Below, one piece after another: positions 1-6,272 of a stretch of 12,913 nt of DNA. The notes beneath the pieces were generated by a model. The model ran no database searches. It saw only the letters and a list, made by a program, of their open reading frames with translations, and had not been told where the DNA came from. A program made the position numbers and the translations under genes. The DNA comes from Gp13-AA77 sp035578005 (lineage in GTDB: Bacteria; Acidobacteriota; Terriglobia; UBA7540), in NCBI GenBank assembly GCA_035578005.1, contig DATJYK010000449.1:1-12913 (forward strand). The letters are read 5' to 3'. Every line of letters begins with the position of its first letter. The first letter of the stretch is position 1.

Positions 1-1
1 T

Positions 2-457
2 CTCGAAAGACATCTGAGACTGTTCATATTGGAGGCCGCAATTGCAGGCGGATGGATCGGGCCACCTACGGACAAGAGTCGTACAGAGATTTTCTCGGGC
101 GGATATCTTGGGTACGAATCCAACTGGAGGGAATTTCGGGATGGCTGGTGGCATCATCTGCTTGCAGCCAACACCGCAGAGTGGAAGGGCAGGTTACTAG
201 AGGCAGAAGCCAATGACAACGAACCCATTAAGTCGGCATCGCGCGCAGGGCAGTCTGTTGCGTCACAATTAACCCTTCTAAAGGAAGAATGTCACTTAAC
301 GGCAGAGGAACTAGCGGAGTTGACTGAGATGGACGTTCGATCTGTCCAGCGCCATCTTGCTGGCGATACCGGACCGCGTGGCAGGCATCTCAGAAAGTAT
401 GAGAAGGTGTTTTCTAAGCTATTGAACCGACATGTTGTTATAAGCACAATGCCGTAG
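2..457 (+). CDS. HTH-domain protein, 3' end only (5' end outside window)
   Basis: The reading frame is open from the first bases of the window with no convincing start, so this is taken as the C-terminal part of a longer gene ending at TAG 455-457. The visible ~150 residues have two parts: a Trp/Gly-rich segment (GGYLGYESNWREFRDGWW, then HHLL), and, after a linker, a helix-turn-helix-like segment (LTAEELAELTEMDVRSVQRH) near the C-terminus. In the HTH part, 'AEELAELTEMDVRSVQRHL' has the two-helix pattern of XRE/HTH_3 DNA-binding domains (family knowledge). That makes a DNA-binding regulator or phage/plasmid-type protein likely, but I do not recognise the family. The stop lies inside a near-direct repeat (AATGCCGTA twice). 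Codon choice is less GC-biased than the genes after 2.5 kb, which fits an accessory segment. A TTG at 29 could be a start, but it has no good Shine-Dalgarno. Confidence 0.55.
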   Translation, partial: LERHLRLFILEAAIAGGWIGPPTDKSRTEIFSGGYLGYESNWREFRDGWWHHLLAANTAEWKGRLLEAEANDNEPIKSASRAGQSVASQLTLLKEECHLTAEELAELTEMDVRSVQRHLAGDTGPRGRHLRKYEKVFSKLLNRHVVISTMP

Positions 458-595
458 AAATGCCGTAAAGATGTCGCCCCCGCGCCGTAGCGTCGTCACG
501 GCACCCACCCTCACAATCCACCCGTAGGCTAGAGAGGCACCTATGGAATGGATTAGAGGCCCACCAAGGTAAACGCCAAACTGTGGTTTGGGAAC

Positions 596-626
596 GCATG
601 GGAGCCGATTGTTTTGGCTCCCATGC
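596..626. repeat. Strong hairpin: 11-bp perfect inverted repeat, 9-nt loop
   Basis: GCATGGGAGCC (596-606) and GGCTCCCATGC (616-626) are exact reverse complements around the loop GATTGTTTT. Flanking TGGTT and AACCA could extend the stem across an internal loop. There is no T-tract after it on either strand, so it is not a classic terminator. It sits 15 nt before the tRNA-like gene and may be a processing structure, a mobile-element end, or a transcription barrier. The rest of 458-641 shows no gene. Confidence 0.7.
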
Positions 627-641
627 CAACCATGAAAGTTC

Positions 642-714
642 GGGCGGGTGCTGAAGTGGCGAACAGGCACGCCTGACAAACGTGTATACGCCGGTTCGAT
701 TCCGGCCCCGCCCT
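642..714 (+). tRNA. tRNA-like gene, anticodon GAC (Val), no encoded CCA
   Basis: The sequence folds as a compact cloverleaf. The acceptor stem is a perfect 7 bp (642-648 with 707-713). The D-stem has 3 bp (651-653/664-666). The anticodon stem has 4 bp plus a C-A mismatch (668-672/680-684). The variable loop has 5 nt, and the T-stem is a perfect 5 bp (690-694/702-706) with loop TTCGATT. Conserved tertiary positions are present: T8, A14, G15, G18G19, A21, T33, purine 37, C48 and TTCRA. The anticodon at 675-677 is GAC, which would decode valine GUC/GUU. Oddities: the discriminator base is T where valine tRNAs normally have A, CCA is not encoded, D-stem position 10 is C, and the D-arm resembles leucine tRNAs. 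It may be a divergent mobile-element tRNA or a decaying copy. Confidence 0.6.
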
Positions 715-766
715 CAACCTATTGATTATAAGCCAAATATAGTTGGGCTTCAAGCTCATTTTATGC

Positions 767-796
767 TTGATATACAGCTAGCGCTAGCTGTATTAT
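767..796 (+). promoter_or_regulatory. Sigma70-like promoter of the transposase gene
   Basis: TTGATA (767-772, 5 of 6 matches to TTGACA), an 18-bp spacer, and TATTAT (791-796, 5 of 6 matches to TATAAT). Transcription would start about 803, the position of the transposase ATG, so the message would be leaderless or nearly so. This agrees with the absence of a good Shine-Dalgarno before that ATG. Confidence 0.5.
772..793. promoter_or_regulatory. Perfect 22-bp palindrome inside the promoter spacer (candidate operator)
   Basis: ATACAGCTAGC (772-782) is followed directly by its exact reverse complement GCTAGCTGTAT (783-793), with no loop. It touches the last base of the proposed -35 box and the first bases of the proposed -10 box. 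That is the geometry of an operator for a dimeric repressor, possibly the transposase acting on itself through its N-terminal HTH. It could instead be part of the element end. No second copy was seen in the window. Confidence 0.6.
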
Positions 797-802
797 GGAC
801 GC

Positions 803-1777
803 ATGATGAATAAGACAAAGGCGCGTCCCACAATCAGTTGCGAAGATTGCAAGGTCGAATGTCAACGCTTCGGAAAGCACCGGAACGGCTTGCGGCGTTT
901 CCGTTGCCCGAAGTGCAAACGGACCTACACCGAGGCCCACACCCGCACGTTAGGCAGCATGTATATCCCGTGGGACAAAGCGTTGCTCGCCGTCCAACTC
1001 TTGCTTGAAGGAAACTCGATTCGCAGCACGGAGCGAATCACTGGACTCGACAAGAACACAATCATGCGCGTCCTGGTGCTGGCAGGCGGGAAGTGCGAAG
1101 AGGTATCAAGCAGGATGATTCGCAGCATGCCGGTGCGCGAAGTCCAAGCCGACGAAATTTGGAGCTTCATCGGCAAGAAGGAAAAGCGCCTTCAGCCGGA
1201 TGACGACCCGACTTTGGGTGACGCCTACTGCTTTGTCGGAATCGAGCGCATCAACAAGCTGGTTTTGGCGTGGCATCTTGGACGGCGCACGGCTAAGGAC
1301 ACGGAAGCGTTCACGGAGAAGCTGTATCAGGCCACGTCTGGACACTTTCAGATCACCACAGACGGCTTCCAACCCTACAGGGATGCGGTCAGCTACAGCC
1401 TGGGGACTCGCGTTGATTTCGCGCAACTCATCAAGGTCTATGCAGCGGCTCCCGAAGGCGAGCGCCGTTACTCTCCGGCTGAAGTCGTGTCAACGGAGGT
1501 GGTCCCAGTCATCGGCCAGCCCGATCCTGACAAGATTTGCACGTCTCATGTTGAGCGCCAAAACTTGACCATGCGAATGCAGATTCGCCGATTCACCCGG
1601 CTGACGAACGCGTTCAGCAAGAAGTGGGAGAATCACCACGCTGCGCTCTCCCTGTACTTCGCCTATTACAACTTCGTCCGAATCCACAGCACGCTCCGCG
1701 TGACTCCCGCGATGGAAGCTGGCCTCACCGATCATGTGTGGACAATCGGAGAATTGCTTGGTAAGGTTGGCATCTGA
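803..1777 (+). CDS. IS1-like DDE transposase, single intact ORF (324 aa)
   Basis: This is a transposase of the IS1 (InsA+InsB) type. Residues 13-38 form a zinc ribbon (C13-x2-C16 and C35-x2-C38), as in InsA. An HTH region follows (about 60-95: ITGLDKNTIMRVL). The catalytic domain shows D117 (VQADEIWSF), D187 (TTDGFQPY) and E251 (HVERQNLTMR), matching the DDE order and the characteristic E-R-x-N-L motif of IS1 enzymes. Classical IS1 makes InsAB' by frameshifting, whereas here everything is one continuous frame. The first ATG (803) is chosen because the upstream promoter would start RNA there; ATG 806 is equally possible. I found no clear terminal inverted repeats or target duplication, so the copy may be a boundary-decayed IS or a captured transposase-like gene. 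All catalytic residues are present, so it is not obviously dead. Confidence 0.85.
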   Translation: MMNKTKARPTISCEDCKVECQRFGKHRNGLRRFRCPKCKRTYTEAHTRTLGSMYIPWDKALLAVQLLLEGNSIRSTERITGLDKNTIMRVLVLAGGKCEEVSSRMIRSMPVREVQADEIWSFIGKKEKRLQPDDDPTLGDAYCFVGIERINKLVLAWHLGRRTAKDTEAFTEKLYQATSGHFQITTDGFQPYRDAVSYSLGTRVDFAQLIKVYAAAPEGERRYSPAEVVSTEVVPVIGQPDPDKICTSHVERQNLTMRMQIRRFTRLTNAFSKKWENHHAALSLYFAYYNFVRIHSTLRVTPAMEAGLTDHVWTIGELLGKVGI

Positions 1778-1790
1778 GAAGGCGGTGCCT

Positions 1791-2054
1791 ATGACAGATA
1801 ACCAAGGCGATAGATTAGATGTGATAATCGACAAACTGGACAAGGCCAGCGACACGCTAGCCAAAACGAGCGAGAGCCTGAGTCGTGGCTTGCTAGTTAC
1901 TTTTGCCGCTACACCGCCTGAGAGGTTGGAGCAGATTATTAAGACGCTGGCTCCGATGGCTGAGAACATTCAGGCGATTCGTCAGCAGTTGGCGGACATG
2001 GAACAAGTGAAAACGTCACCTGAGCCGCCTCTAGCGCCACCGAAGCAAACGTAG
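1791..2054 (+). CDS. Small hypothetical helical protein downstream of transposase (87 aa)
   Basis: The start is ATG 1791, 13 nt after the transposase stop, with a purine-rich GAGAAGGCGG just upstream as a possible ribosome site. A larger frame starting at 1734 would overlap the transposase and is less likely. The protein begins MTDNQGDRLDVIIDKLDKA and continues with heptad-like helical stretches (residues about 7-35 and 42-72), ending in a Pro-rich tail (SPEPPLAPPKQT). There are no cysteines, signal peptide or membrane segments. I do not recognise the family. Tight coupling to the transposase and the shared downstream terminator suggest an accessory or passenger protein of the same mobile unit. 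The helices could support oligomerisation or contact with the transposase (inference). The opposite strand is also open over part of this region, so it is not certain that this strand is the coding one. Confidence 0.5.
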   Translation: MTDNQGDRLDVIIDKLDKASDTLAKTSESLSRGLLVTFAATPPERLEQIIKTLAPMAENIQAIRQQLADMEQVKTSPEPPLAPPKQT

Positions 2055-2215
2055 AGCGGCGGTTTTGATCCACTATGTGTGCCGTACGGCTTCTGACGAA
2101 ATCATTTATTTCGGCCGCGAGCTTCAGCGTCCCAGAGTCCCTGTAGATTTTGATTGTTTCCTGTTGCATTTGAGCACAAGTCCCCTTATCCTTGGATTGC
2201 GCCCAAAGTTTTGAG

Positions 2216-2248
2216 AGGCCCTCCCTGGCAGGAGGGCTTTTCTATTTT
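2216..2248 (+). terminator. Rho-independent terminator after the transposase unit
   Basis: GCCCTCC (2218-2224) pairs with GGAGGGC (2231-2237) around a 6-nt loop CTGGCA, followed by TTTTCTATTTT. An A-T and a G-T pair extend the stem outward. The orientation fits termination of the + strand transposase/small-ORF transcript. Confidence 0.85.
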
Positions 2249-2464
2249 CTGCTACTCCTGCACGTTATTTACTGACGGGTTTCCCCTTCTGTGAAATCCA
2301 ATCGGCAAAATCGTCAAGTGACAGCACAAGTCAATTACCTACCGCCTGGACGCCCACCAAAGGGAAAGCGCCGCCAAAAGACGTGAGCACCGACCTGTCA
2401 TCAATTGAACCCCATTCAGCCGTCAGCAACGCACTTTTAAGACAGTACCATAAGCGCAACGGAT

Positions 2465-2493
2465 TTGACATAACTTCAATGGACTCTTAAGCT
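2465..2493 (+). promoter_or_regulatory. Sigma70-like promoter for the desulfurase-mnmA genes
   Basis: A perfect TTGACA (2465-2470), an exact 17-bp spacer, and TAAGCT (2488-2493; T, A and final T conserved). This would give a leader of about 70 nt before ATG 2571. The -10 box is weak, so activity is uncertain. Confidence 0.45.
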
Positions 2494-2570
2494 GGAAAGA
2501 AGTGGCACTCCTTGCACGCCCGGGTGAACGCGGCAATGGGAGTAAAAGCTCGGGAGCAACGAGGCCTCAC

Positions 2571-3752
2571 ATGGCAAGAATCTACCTCGACAATAACGCC
2601 ACCACGCCTGTGGCGCCGGAAGTGGCCGAAGCGATGCGTCCGTATTTGGCGGAGGGCTTTGGCAACGCATCGTCGGTCCACTGGTTCGGCCAGCGAGCTC
2701 GTGAAGCCGTGGAGAAGGCACGCGAGCAGGTAGCGAGGTTGATCAATGCGCCGCCGGCCGAGATCGTGTTCACCAGCGGCGGCACCGAGAGTGACAACGC
2801 GGCCGTGTTCGGGGTGGTTGACGGCGTGCGCCCGCGGACGCTATCGGGCCCCAAGCACGTGATCACAACCTCCATCGAGCATCCGGCTGTGCTTTATAGT
2901 GCGCGGGCTTTGGAGCGCAGGGGAATCCACGTTAGTTTCGTTCCGGTAAGCCCCGCAGGTGTGGTGGATCCGTCCGAAATCGAAAGCGCCGTTCGGCCGG
3001 AAACGATCCTGATTACGGTGATGTTGGCCAACAACGAGATTGGCACGCTTCAGCCGGTTGAAGAGATCAGCCGGCTGGCGCAGGAGCGCCAGATCGCCTT
3101 TCACACGGACGCGGTGCAGGCTGTGGGCAAAGTGCCTGTCGACGTGGAAAAGCTGGGGGTTGACCTGCTGGCGCTTTCTGCGCACAAGCTTTATGGCCCC
3201 AAAGGCGTGGGCGCGCTCTACGTCCGCAAGGGAACGCGCCTGGAGCCGTTCATGCACGGCGGTCATCACGAGCGCGACCGTCGGCCGGGCACGGAAAACG
3301 TTGCCGGTATTGTGGGACTCGGTGCAGCGGCCGAACTCGCCCAGAGGTTGCTCGCCGAAGATGCATCGCGTCTCGCGGCGCTGCGCGACAGGCTGGAAGC
3401 AGGGATTCTGGCGCGCGTCGAGAACGTGCGGGTAAATAGCAACCCGGCGCACCGTCAGCCCAACACTCTCAACGTGACCTTCGACGGCATTAAGGGCGAG
3501 TCCCTGGTGATGGCGCTCGACCTCGAGGGTGTGGCCTGTTCCACGGGGTCGGCGTGCGCCTCGGGCTCCATCGAGCCCTCCTACGTACTCACGGCGCTCG
3601 GGCTTTCCGCCGATGACGCGCGCTCCAGCATCCGGCTCAGCCTGGGCCGCTACAATACCGAGGCTGATGTGGACGTGGCCCTGGACGTGATCCCGCGCGT
3701 GGTGGAGCGGCTGCGGGCGATTTCGCCGCGGTATGCGACGGCGAATGCGTGA
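2571..3752 (+). CDS. Cysteine desulfurase, IscS/NifS family (393 aa)
   Basis: This PLP enzyme removes sulfur from L-cysteine as an enzyme-bound persulfide for Fe-S clusters and tRNA thiolation, in the cytoplasm. It shows the full class-V aminotransferase signature: N-terminal YLDNNATTP, the TSGGTESDN phosphate-binding loop (68-76), H104 (SIEHPAV), D180 (FHTDAVQ), PLP lysine K206 (SAHKLYGPKG), and catalytic C329 in the loop CSTGSACASGS. This short, flexible Cys loop places it with IscS/NifS (group I) rather than SufS. The length is normal. ATG 2571 is chosen because the family starts at this MARIYLDNNAT-type sequence and GAGG lies 6 nt upstream; an in-frame GTG at 2502 would add 23 residues with no family match. 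The mnmA gene follows 108 bp later, suggesting that this desulfurase supplies sulfur for tRNA 2-thiolation. iscS and nifS homologues cannot be separated from sequence alone. Confidence 0.95.
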   Translation: MARIYLDNNATTPVAPEVAEAMRPYLAEGFGNASSVHWFGQRAREAVEKAREQVARLINAPPAEIVFTSGGTESDNAAVFGVVDGVRPRTLSGPKHVITTSIEHPAVLYSARALERRGIHVSFVPVSPAGVVDPSEIESAVRPETILITVMLANNEIGTLQPVEEISRLAQERQIAFHTDAVQAVGKVPVDVEKLGVDLLALSAHKLYGPKGVGALYVRKGTRLEPFMHGGHHERDRRPGTENVAGIVGLGAAAELAQRLLAEDASRLAALRDRLEAGILARVENVRVNSNPAHRQPNTLNVTFDGIKGESLVMALDLEGVACSTGSACASGSIEPSYVLTALGLSADDARSSIRLSLGRYNTEADVDVALDVIPRVVERLRAISPRYATANA

Positions 3753-3755
3753 GCG

Positions 3756-3845
3756 TGCTGGGAGCGCGGGCGTCTCGCCCGCAACCTGGCTTTAAGGGCA
3801 CTGGAGTAGGGCCGAGGAGCGGGCGAGACGCCCGCGCTCCCAGCA
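3756..3845. repeat. REP-like element: perfect 27-bp inverted repeat
   Basis: Arms 3756-3782 and 3819-3845 are exact reverse complements with a 36-nt spacer. Each arm contains its own 7-bp hairpin (GCGGGCG-TCT-CGCCCGC). It fills nearly all of the gap between the desulfurase stop and the mnmA start. In other frames this motif reads as 'GRDARAP', a peptide often seen in spurious ORFs from environmental bacteria, so it is probably a genome-wide dispersed repeat. Transcribed, it would form a very stable stem that could attenuate or stabilise the mRNA between the two genes. Confidence 0.85.
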
Positions 3846-3860
3846 AGACACGTGAGCATC

Positions 3861-5072
3861 ATGACCATCGCAGTGGCGATGAGCGGAGGTGTGGACAGCT
3901 CGATGGCTGCCGCGCTGCTTTCTGACTCGGTCGCCGGAAACAATTCGTTTTCAGCAGAGAACGGCCAGTCCTCACGGGGTGTGGGGCCGGGTTCCGCGCC
4001 GTTGGTGGGCCTCACCATGCAGCTTTGGAATCAGCGTCGTCTGCCTGCGCTGCAGGGATTGGCGGAATCTTCGGTTACGCCTGGCCATGCCTCCGGCCGT
4101 TGCTGCTCGCTTGACGACGTATATGACGCGCGGCGCGTGGCAAATTTCCTGGGTATCCCCTATTACGTGGTGAACCTTGAAGAGCGCTTCGAGGCTAGTG
4201 TAGTGCGGCCTTTTGTGGAAGGCTATCTGGCAGGCGAAACGCCTATCCCGTGTAGTCTTTGCAATACACACATCAAGTTTTCCGAGTTTTTGAATACCGC
4301 GCGGGCGGTTGGTGCAGAGCGCATCGCCACGGGCCATTACGCCCGTGTGCGGCGTGATCCCGGGACGGGCCGCTACCAGCTTCTGGCCGCGGTTGACCGC
4401 AGCCGTGACCAGTCCTATTTTCTGTTCGGGCTCACGCAAGAGGAGCTGGCGAGGTCCATCTTCCCGCTCGGCGAGCTCACCAAGGACGAAGTGCGCGCCC
4501 AGGCTCGCGATCGCAAACTGCCGGTGGCTAGCAAGCCAGATAGCCAGGAAATCTGCTTCGTCAGCTCAGGAAGCTATCGCGAATTCATTGACGCCTATCT
4601 GGCCGAGCAGGGCGGCAAGCTTCCGGACCGCGGGCCGCAGCCGCGCCCCACTGGCGAAATTGTTTCCAGCGAAGGTGAGGTGCTGGGGGAGCACGACGGC
4701 CTTCACAAGTTCACAGTCGGCCAGCGAAAGGGGCTCGGATTCGCAAAGGGCGAGCCGCTCTATGTGATTGAATTGGACCGCGAGCACAATCGTGTGCGAG
4801 TAGGCCGCAACCAGGAATTGATGCGCCGGCGCTGCCGCGTGCGCGAGGTGAACTGGATCCGGTCCGTGAGCGAGGGGGAGAACGTGCAGGCGCAGGTGCG
4901 CATCCGCAACAAGCACATACCCGCTGCGGCTCACGTTAAGGCCTTGTCGAACTCAGAGGCGCTAGTCGAGTTTGTCGAACCGCAGCGCGCCATCACGCCG
5001 GGTCAGGCAGCCGTGTTCTACGGCGGCGATGTAGTGGTCGGCGGCGGGTGGATCAGCAGCAGTGTCCCTTAA
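3861..5072 (+). CDS. mnmA: tRNA-specific 2-thiouridylase MnmA (403 aa)
   Basis: MnmA activates U34 of Lys, Glu and Gln tRNAs with ATP and inserts sulfur to give s2U34. Visible features: the PP-loop SGGVDSS (8-14), a GRCCSLDDVYDARRVA segment (79-94), C134 in IPCSLCNTHIKF (the active-site nucleophile position), ATGHYAR (156-162), DQSYFLFGL (183-191), the second catalytic cysteine C232 in SQEICFV, and the C-terminal barrel with VGQRKGLG (286-293). Both catalytic cysteines are intact. ATG 3861 gives the usual MTIAVAMSGG start; GTG 3852 would add three residues. Odd feature: between the PP-loop helix (AAALL, 16-20) and GLTMQLW (50-56) there are 29 residues, where typical MnmA proteins have about 8. 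This insertion is rich in Ser, Gly, Asn and Pro. Directly downstream of a cysteine desulfurase, the likely sulfur donor. Confidence 0.95.
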   Translation: MTIAVAMSGGVDSSMAAALLSDSVAGNNSFSAENGQSSRGVGPGSAPLVGLTMQLWNQRRLPALQGLAESSVTPGHASGRCCSLDDVYDARRVANFLGIPYYVVNLEERFEASVVRPFVEGYLAGETPIPCSLCNTHIKFSEFLNTARAVGAERIATGHYARVRRDPGTGRYQLLAAVDRSRDQSYFLFGLTQEELARSIFPLGELTKDEVRAQARDRKLPVASKPDSQEICFVSSGSYREFIDAYLAEQGGKLPDRGPQPRPTGEIVSSEGEVLGEHDGLHKFTVGQRKGLGFAKGEPLYVIELDREHNRVRVGRNQELMRRRCRVREVNWIRSVSEGENVQAQVRIRNKHIPAAAHVKALSNSEALVEFVEPQRAITPGQAAVFYGGDVVVGGGWISSSVP

Positions 5073-5749
5073 GAAACCTCGCGGTCCTGCTCAATCTCCC
5101 CGTGCACGGCGAGCGCCATTCTTGCTCGAAGTCGCGCTCTGTAAGTTCCCTCCAAATGTAAGGTCCAACCGTCTTATGTTCACTGGCGGACACTGCTGTG
5201 CTGCCCCTGGACACGTCTCGCCGCCAGGCAGGCTCAGGACCGGCCGCATTCAGGCTTCCGACAACGACTTGCGTGCCAGAATCGTGTTGGCAGATTAGTT
5301 GCGGGAATGTCGACAGCCCTTTTGTTTAGGGGCAGCAATATGGCAACGAAAAAATGCGCCAGATCTGGAACATTTCGGCGAGCTGGGCCGTATTGTCTTG
5401 TGCTGAGAAATTACCGAGGATTTGTTTGGTGGATCGACGCAGGCTGATAACCGTTCAGCGTTAACTTGCGTCTAAGCAGTTTTGGGAAGTCGATTGCTGG
5501 GTGGACCGCCGCCGCCGACGGTTTGGCGGCCTGAGGGCAGCGGCGATCCGGAACGCAATAAGCACGGCCTTCTCCTTCGAGGGCAGCGCGTGTTTGCGTT
5601 TAACCCGGCTGATTGTAGTCGGGTGAGCAGTGGAATGCAAGAAGGAAATTGAACCATCGGCGTCTGAATTTCGCAAGCGGTACCGACCTGCCGGAGGAGG
5701 AGAAAATCCGGGCTTAGCCCGGAAATCCTTCAAAGGAGAGCAGGCGAAT
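5073..5749. other. Intergenic region with structured leader of the next gene
   Basis: There is no convincing gene. Short open frames at 5062-5298 (+), 5340-5447 (+) and on the minus strand at 5461-5862 have atypical composition or overlap real features. A small imperfect hairpin (GCCC...GGGC near 5316-5334) and a GCCGCC/GGCGGC inverted repeat near 5508-5530 are present. The last ~60 nt form the leader of the secreted-protein gene, described separately. No clear terminator for mnmA was seen. Confidence 0.5.
5690..5740 (+). promoter_or_regulatory. Structured 5' leader with purine-rich site and sequestered Shine-Dalgarno
   Basis: In order: GCCGGAGGAGG (5690-5700), exactly complementary to CCTCCTCCGGC in the loops of both downstream hairpins. 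Next comes a 7-bp hairpin TCCGGGC-TTA-GCCCGGA (5707-5723). Then TCCT (5726-5729) can pair with AGGA (5734-5737), partly hiding the Shine-Dalgarno AAGGAG (5733-5738). The start codon follows at 5750. The layout suggests translational control by RNA pairing, but the purine-rich tract could also be a decayed inverted copy of the repeat found at 6300-6500. Confidence 0.45.
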
Positions 5750-6127
5750 ATGAACCTTCGGTATGTCAAGCGTCTCGTTCCGGTGATCGTTGTGGCCGGC
5801 CTCATAACGACCTCAGCTTTTGCCAAGAGTGGAGCCAAGAGCGAGAAGAAAGTGACCCTCAACCAAACCGCGGCGCTGAACGGCGCGGCGATTCCAGCAG
5901 GCAGCTACAGCGTAACCTGGTCAGCCGACAACGGCGACCCAACCGTAACGTTCGTCAAAGGCAAGGAGACGGTGGCCACAGCCCAGGCGAAGTGGGAGGA
6001 CCGCGACACGAAGTACGAGCAAAACCAGGTGCTTTACTCCAACAACAGCGATGGCAGCAAGACGATCATCGAGATCCGGTTCGCAGGCATGAACCGGGCG
6101 CTCGTATTTGGAGACTCAGCTTCCTAG
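5750..6127 (+). CDS. Small secreted protein of unknown function (125 aa)
   Basis: The protein starts MNLRYVKRLVPVIVVAG, a clear Sec signal peptide: basic n-region, hydrophobic core and an AFA cleavage site near residue 25 (SAFA-KSG). The mature ~100 residues contain alternating segments typical of a small beta-rich domain: KVTLNQTAALNGAAIPAG, SYSVTW, TVTFVKGKETVATAQ, KTIIEIRFAG. There are no cysteines and no catalytic motif. Proteins with the 'IPAGSYSVTW...VTFVKGKETVATA' pattern seem common in acidobacteria as uncharacterised exported proteins (recollection, not checked). ATG 5750 is chosen over the longer upstream frame because it gives the signal peptide and has AAGGAG upstream, although the spacing is long (11 nt). 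Upstream is a structured leader; downstream are two tandem hairpin units on the same strand, which could be processed from its 3' UTR. Confidence 0.8.
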   Translation: MNLRYVKRLVPVIVVAGLITTSAFAKSGAKSEKKVTLNQTAALNGAAIPAGSYSVTWSADNGDPTVTFVKGKETVATAQAKWEDRDTKYEQNQVLYSNNSDGSKTIIEIRFAGMNRALVFGDSAS

Positions 6128-6272
6128 CGCACCAGCTCGCGCTTCGGAGGCCTTCGGGCAGTTGCTTGCGGAGTTTTGAAGCCGGCGTAATGGAGGCCGG
6201 GAAATAACTGCGGTCGGCTAATAACACGCGGATTTCCCGTTCTCCATTGCGTCGCAGATAACTCGCAAGTTT

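Larger units (their letters stand above)
767..2248 (+). mobile_element. Putative IS1-like unit (transposase + small ORF + terminator), ends undefined
   Basis: Promoter, transposase, small ORF and terminator form one transcription unit, in DNA whose codon use differs from the GC-rich genes that follow. No matching terminal inverted repeats or target-site duplication could be located, so the coordinates mark the transcription unit, not true element ends. The tRNA-like gene (642-714) and hairpin (596-626) may belong to the same unit. Confidence 0.4.
2055..2570. other. Intergenic stretch without a convincing gene
   Basis: Apart from the terminator (2216-2248) and the promoter (2465-2493), it holds a 10-bp palindrome GCCGTACGGC (2081-2090). 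A small hairpin CGAAAT/ATTTCG lies just after it. A 10-bp direct repeat AGCACAAGTC occurs at 2173-2182 and 2323-2332, bracketing the terminator. Open frames here are short and lack start signals. The transition from lower-GC accessory DNA to the GC-rich housekeeping genes happens in this stretch. Confidence 0.5.

Noticed and set aside
553..759. 68-codon minus-strand ORF containing AGPESNRR
   Set aside because: It reads antisense through the tRNA; this peptide is a well-known artefact of translating tRNA complements.
1939..2169. 76-codon minus-strand ORF starting MQQETIKIYRDSGTLKLAAEIND
   Set aside because: The first ~35 residues look protein-like and might be a truncated gene, but there is no good ribosome site and the rest is antisense to the small helical ORF.
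2503..2516. Sigma54-like TGGCAC...TTGCA upstream of the desulfurase
   Set aside because: Only 3 nt separate the two boxes; sigma54 promoters need 5, so the GG-GC spacing is 2 bp too short.
5062..5298. 78-codon + strand frame after mnmA
   Set aside because: GTG start inside mnmA without ribosome site, Pro/Arg-rich composition, no recognisable domain.
5340..5447. 35-codon + strand ORF with AGGGG upstream (MATKKCARSG...)
   Set aside because: Codon use unlike the neighbouring genes, no homology signal visible; too little to call a gene.
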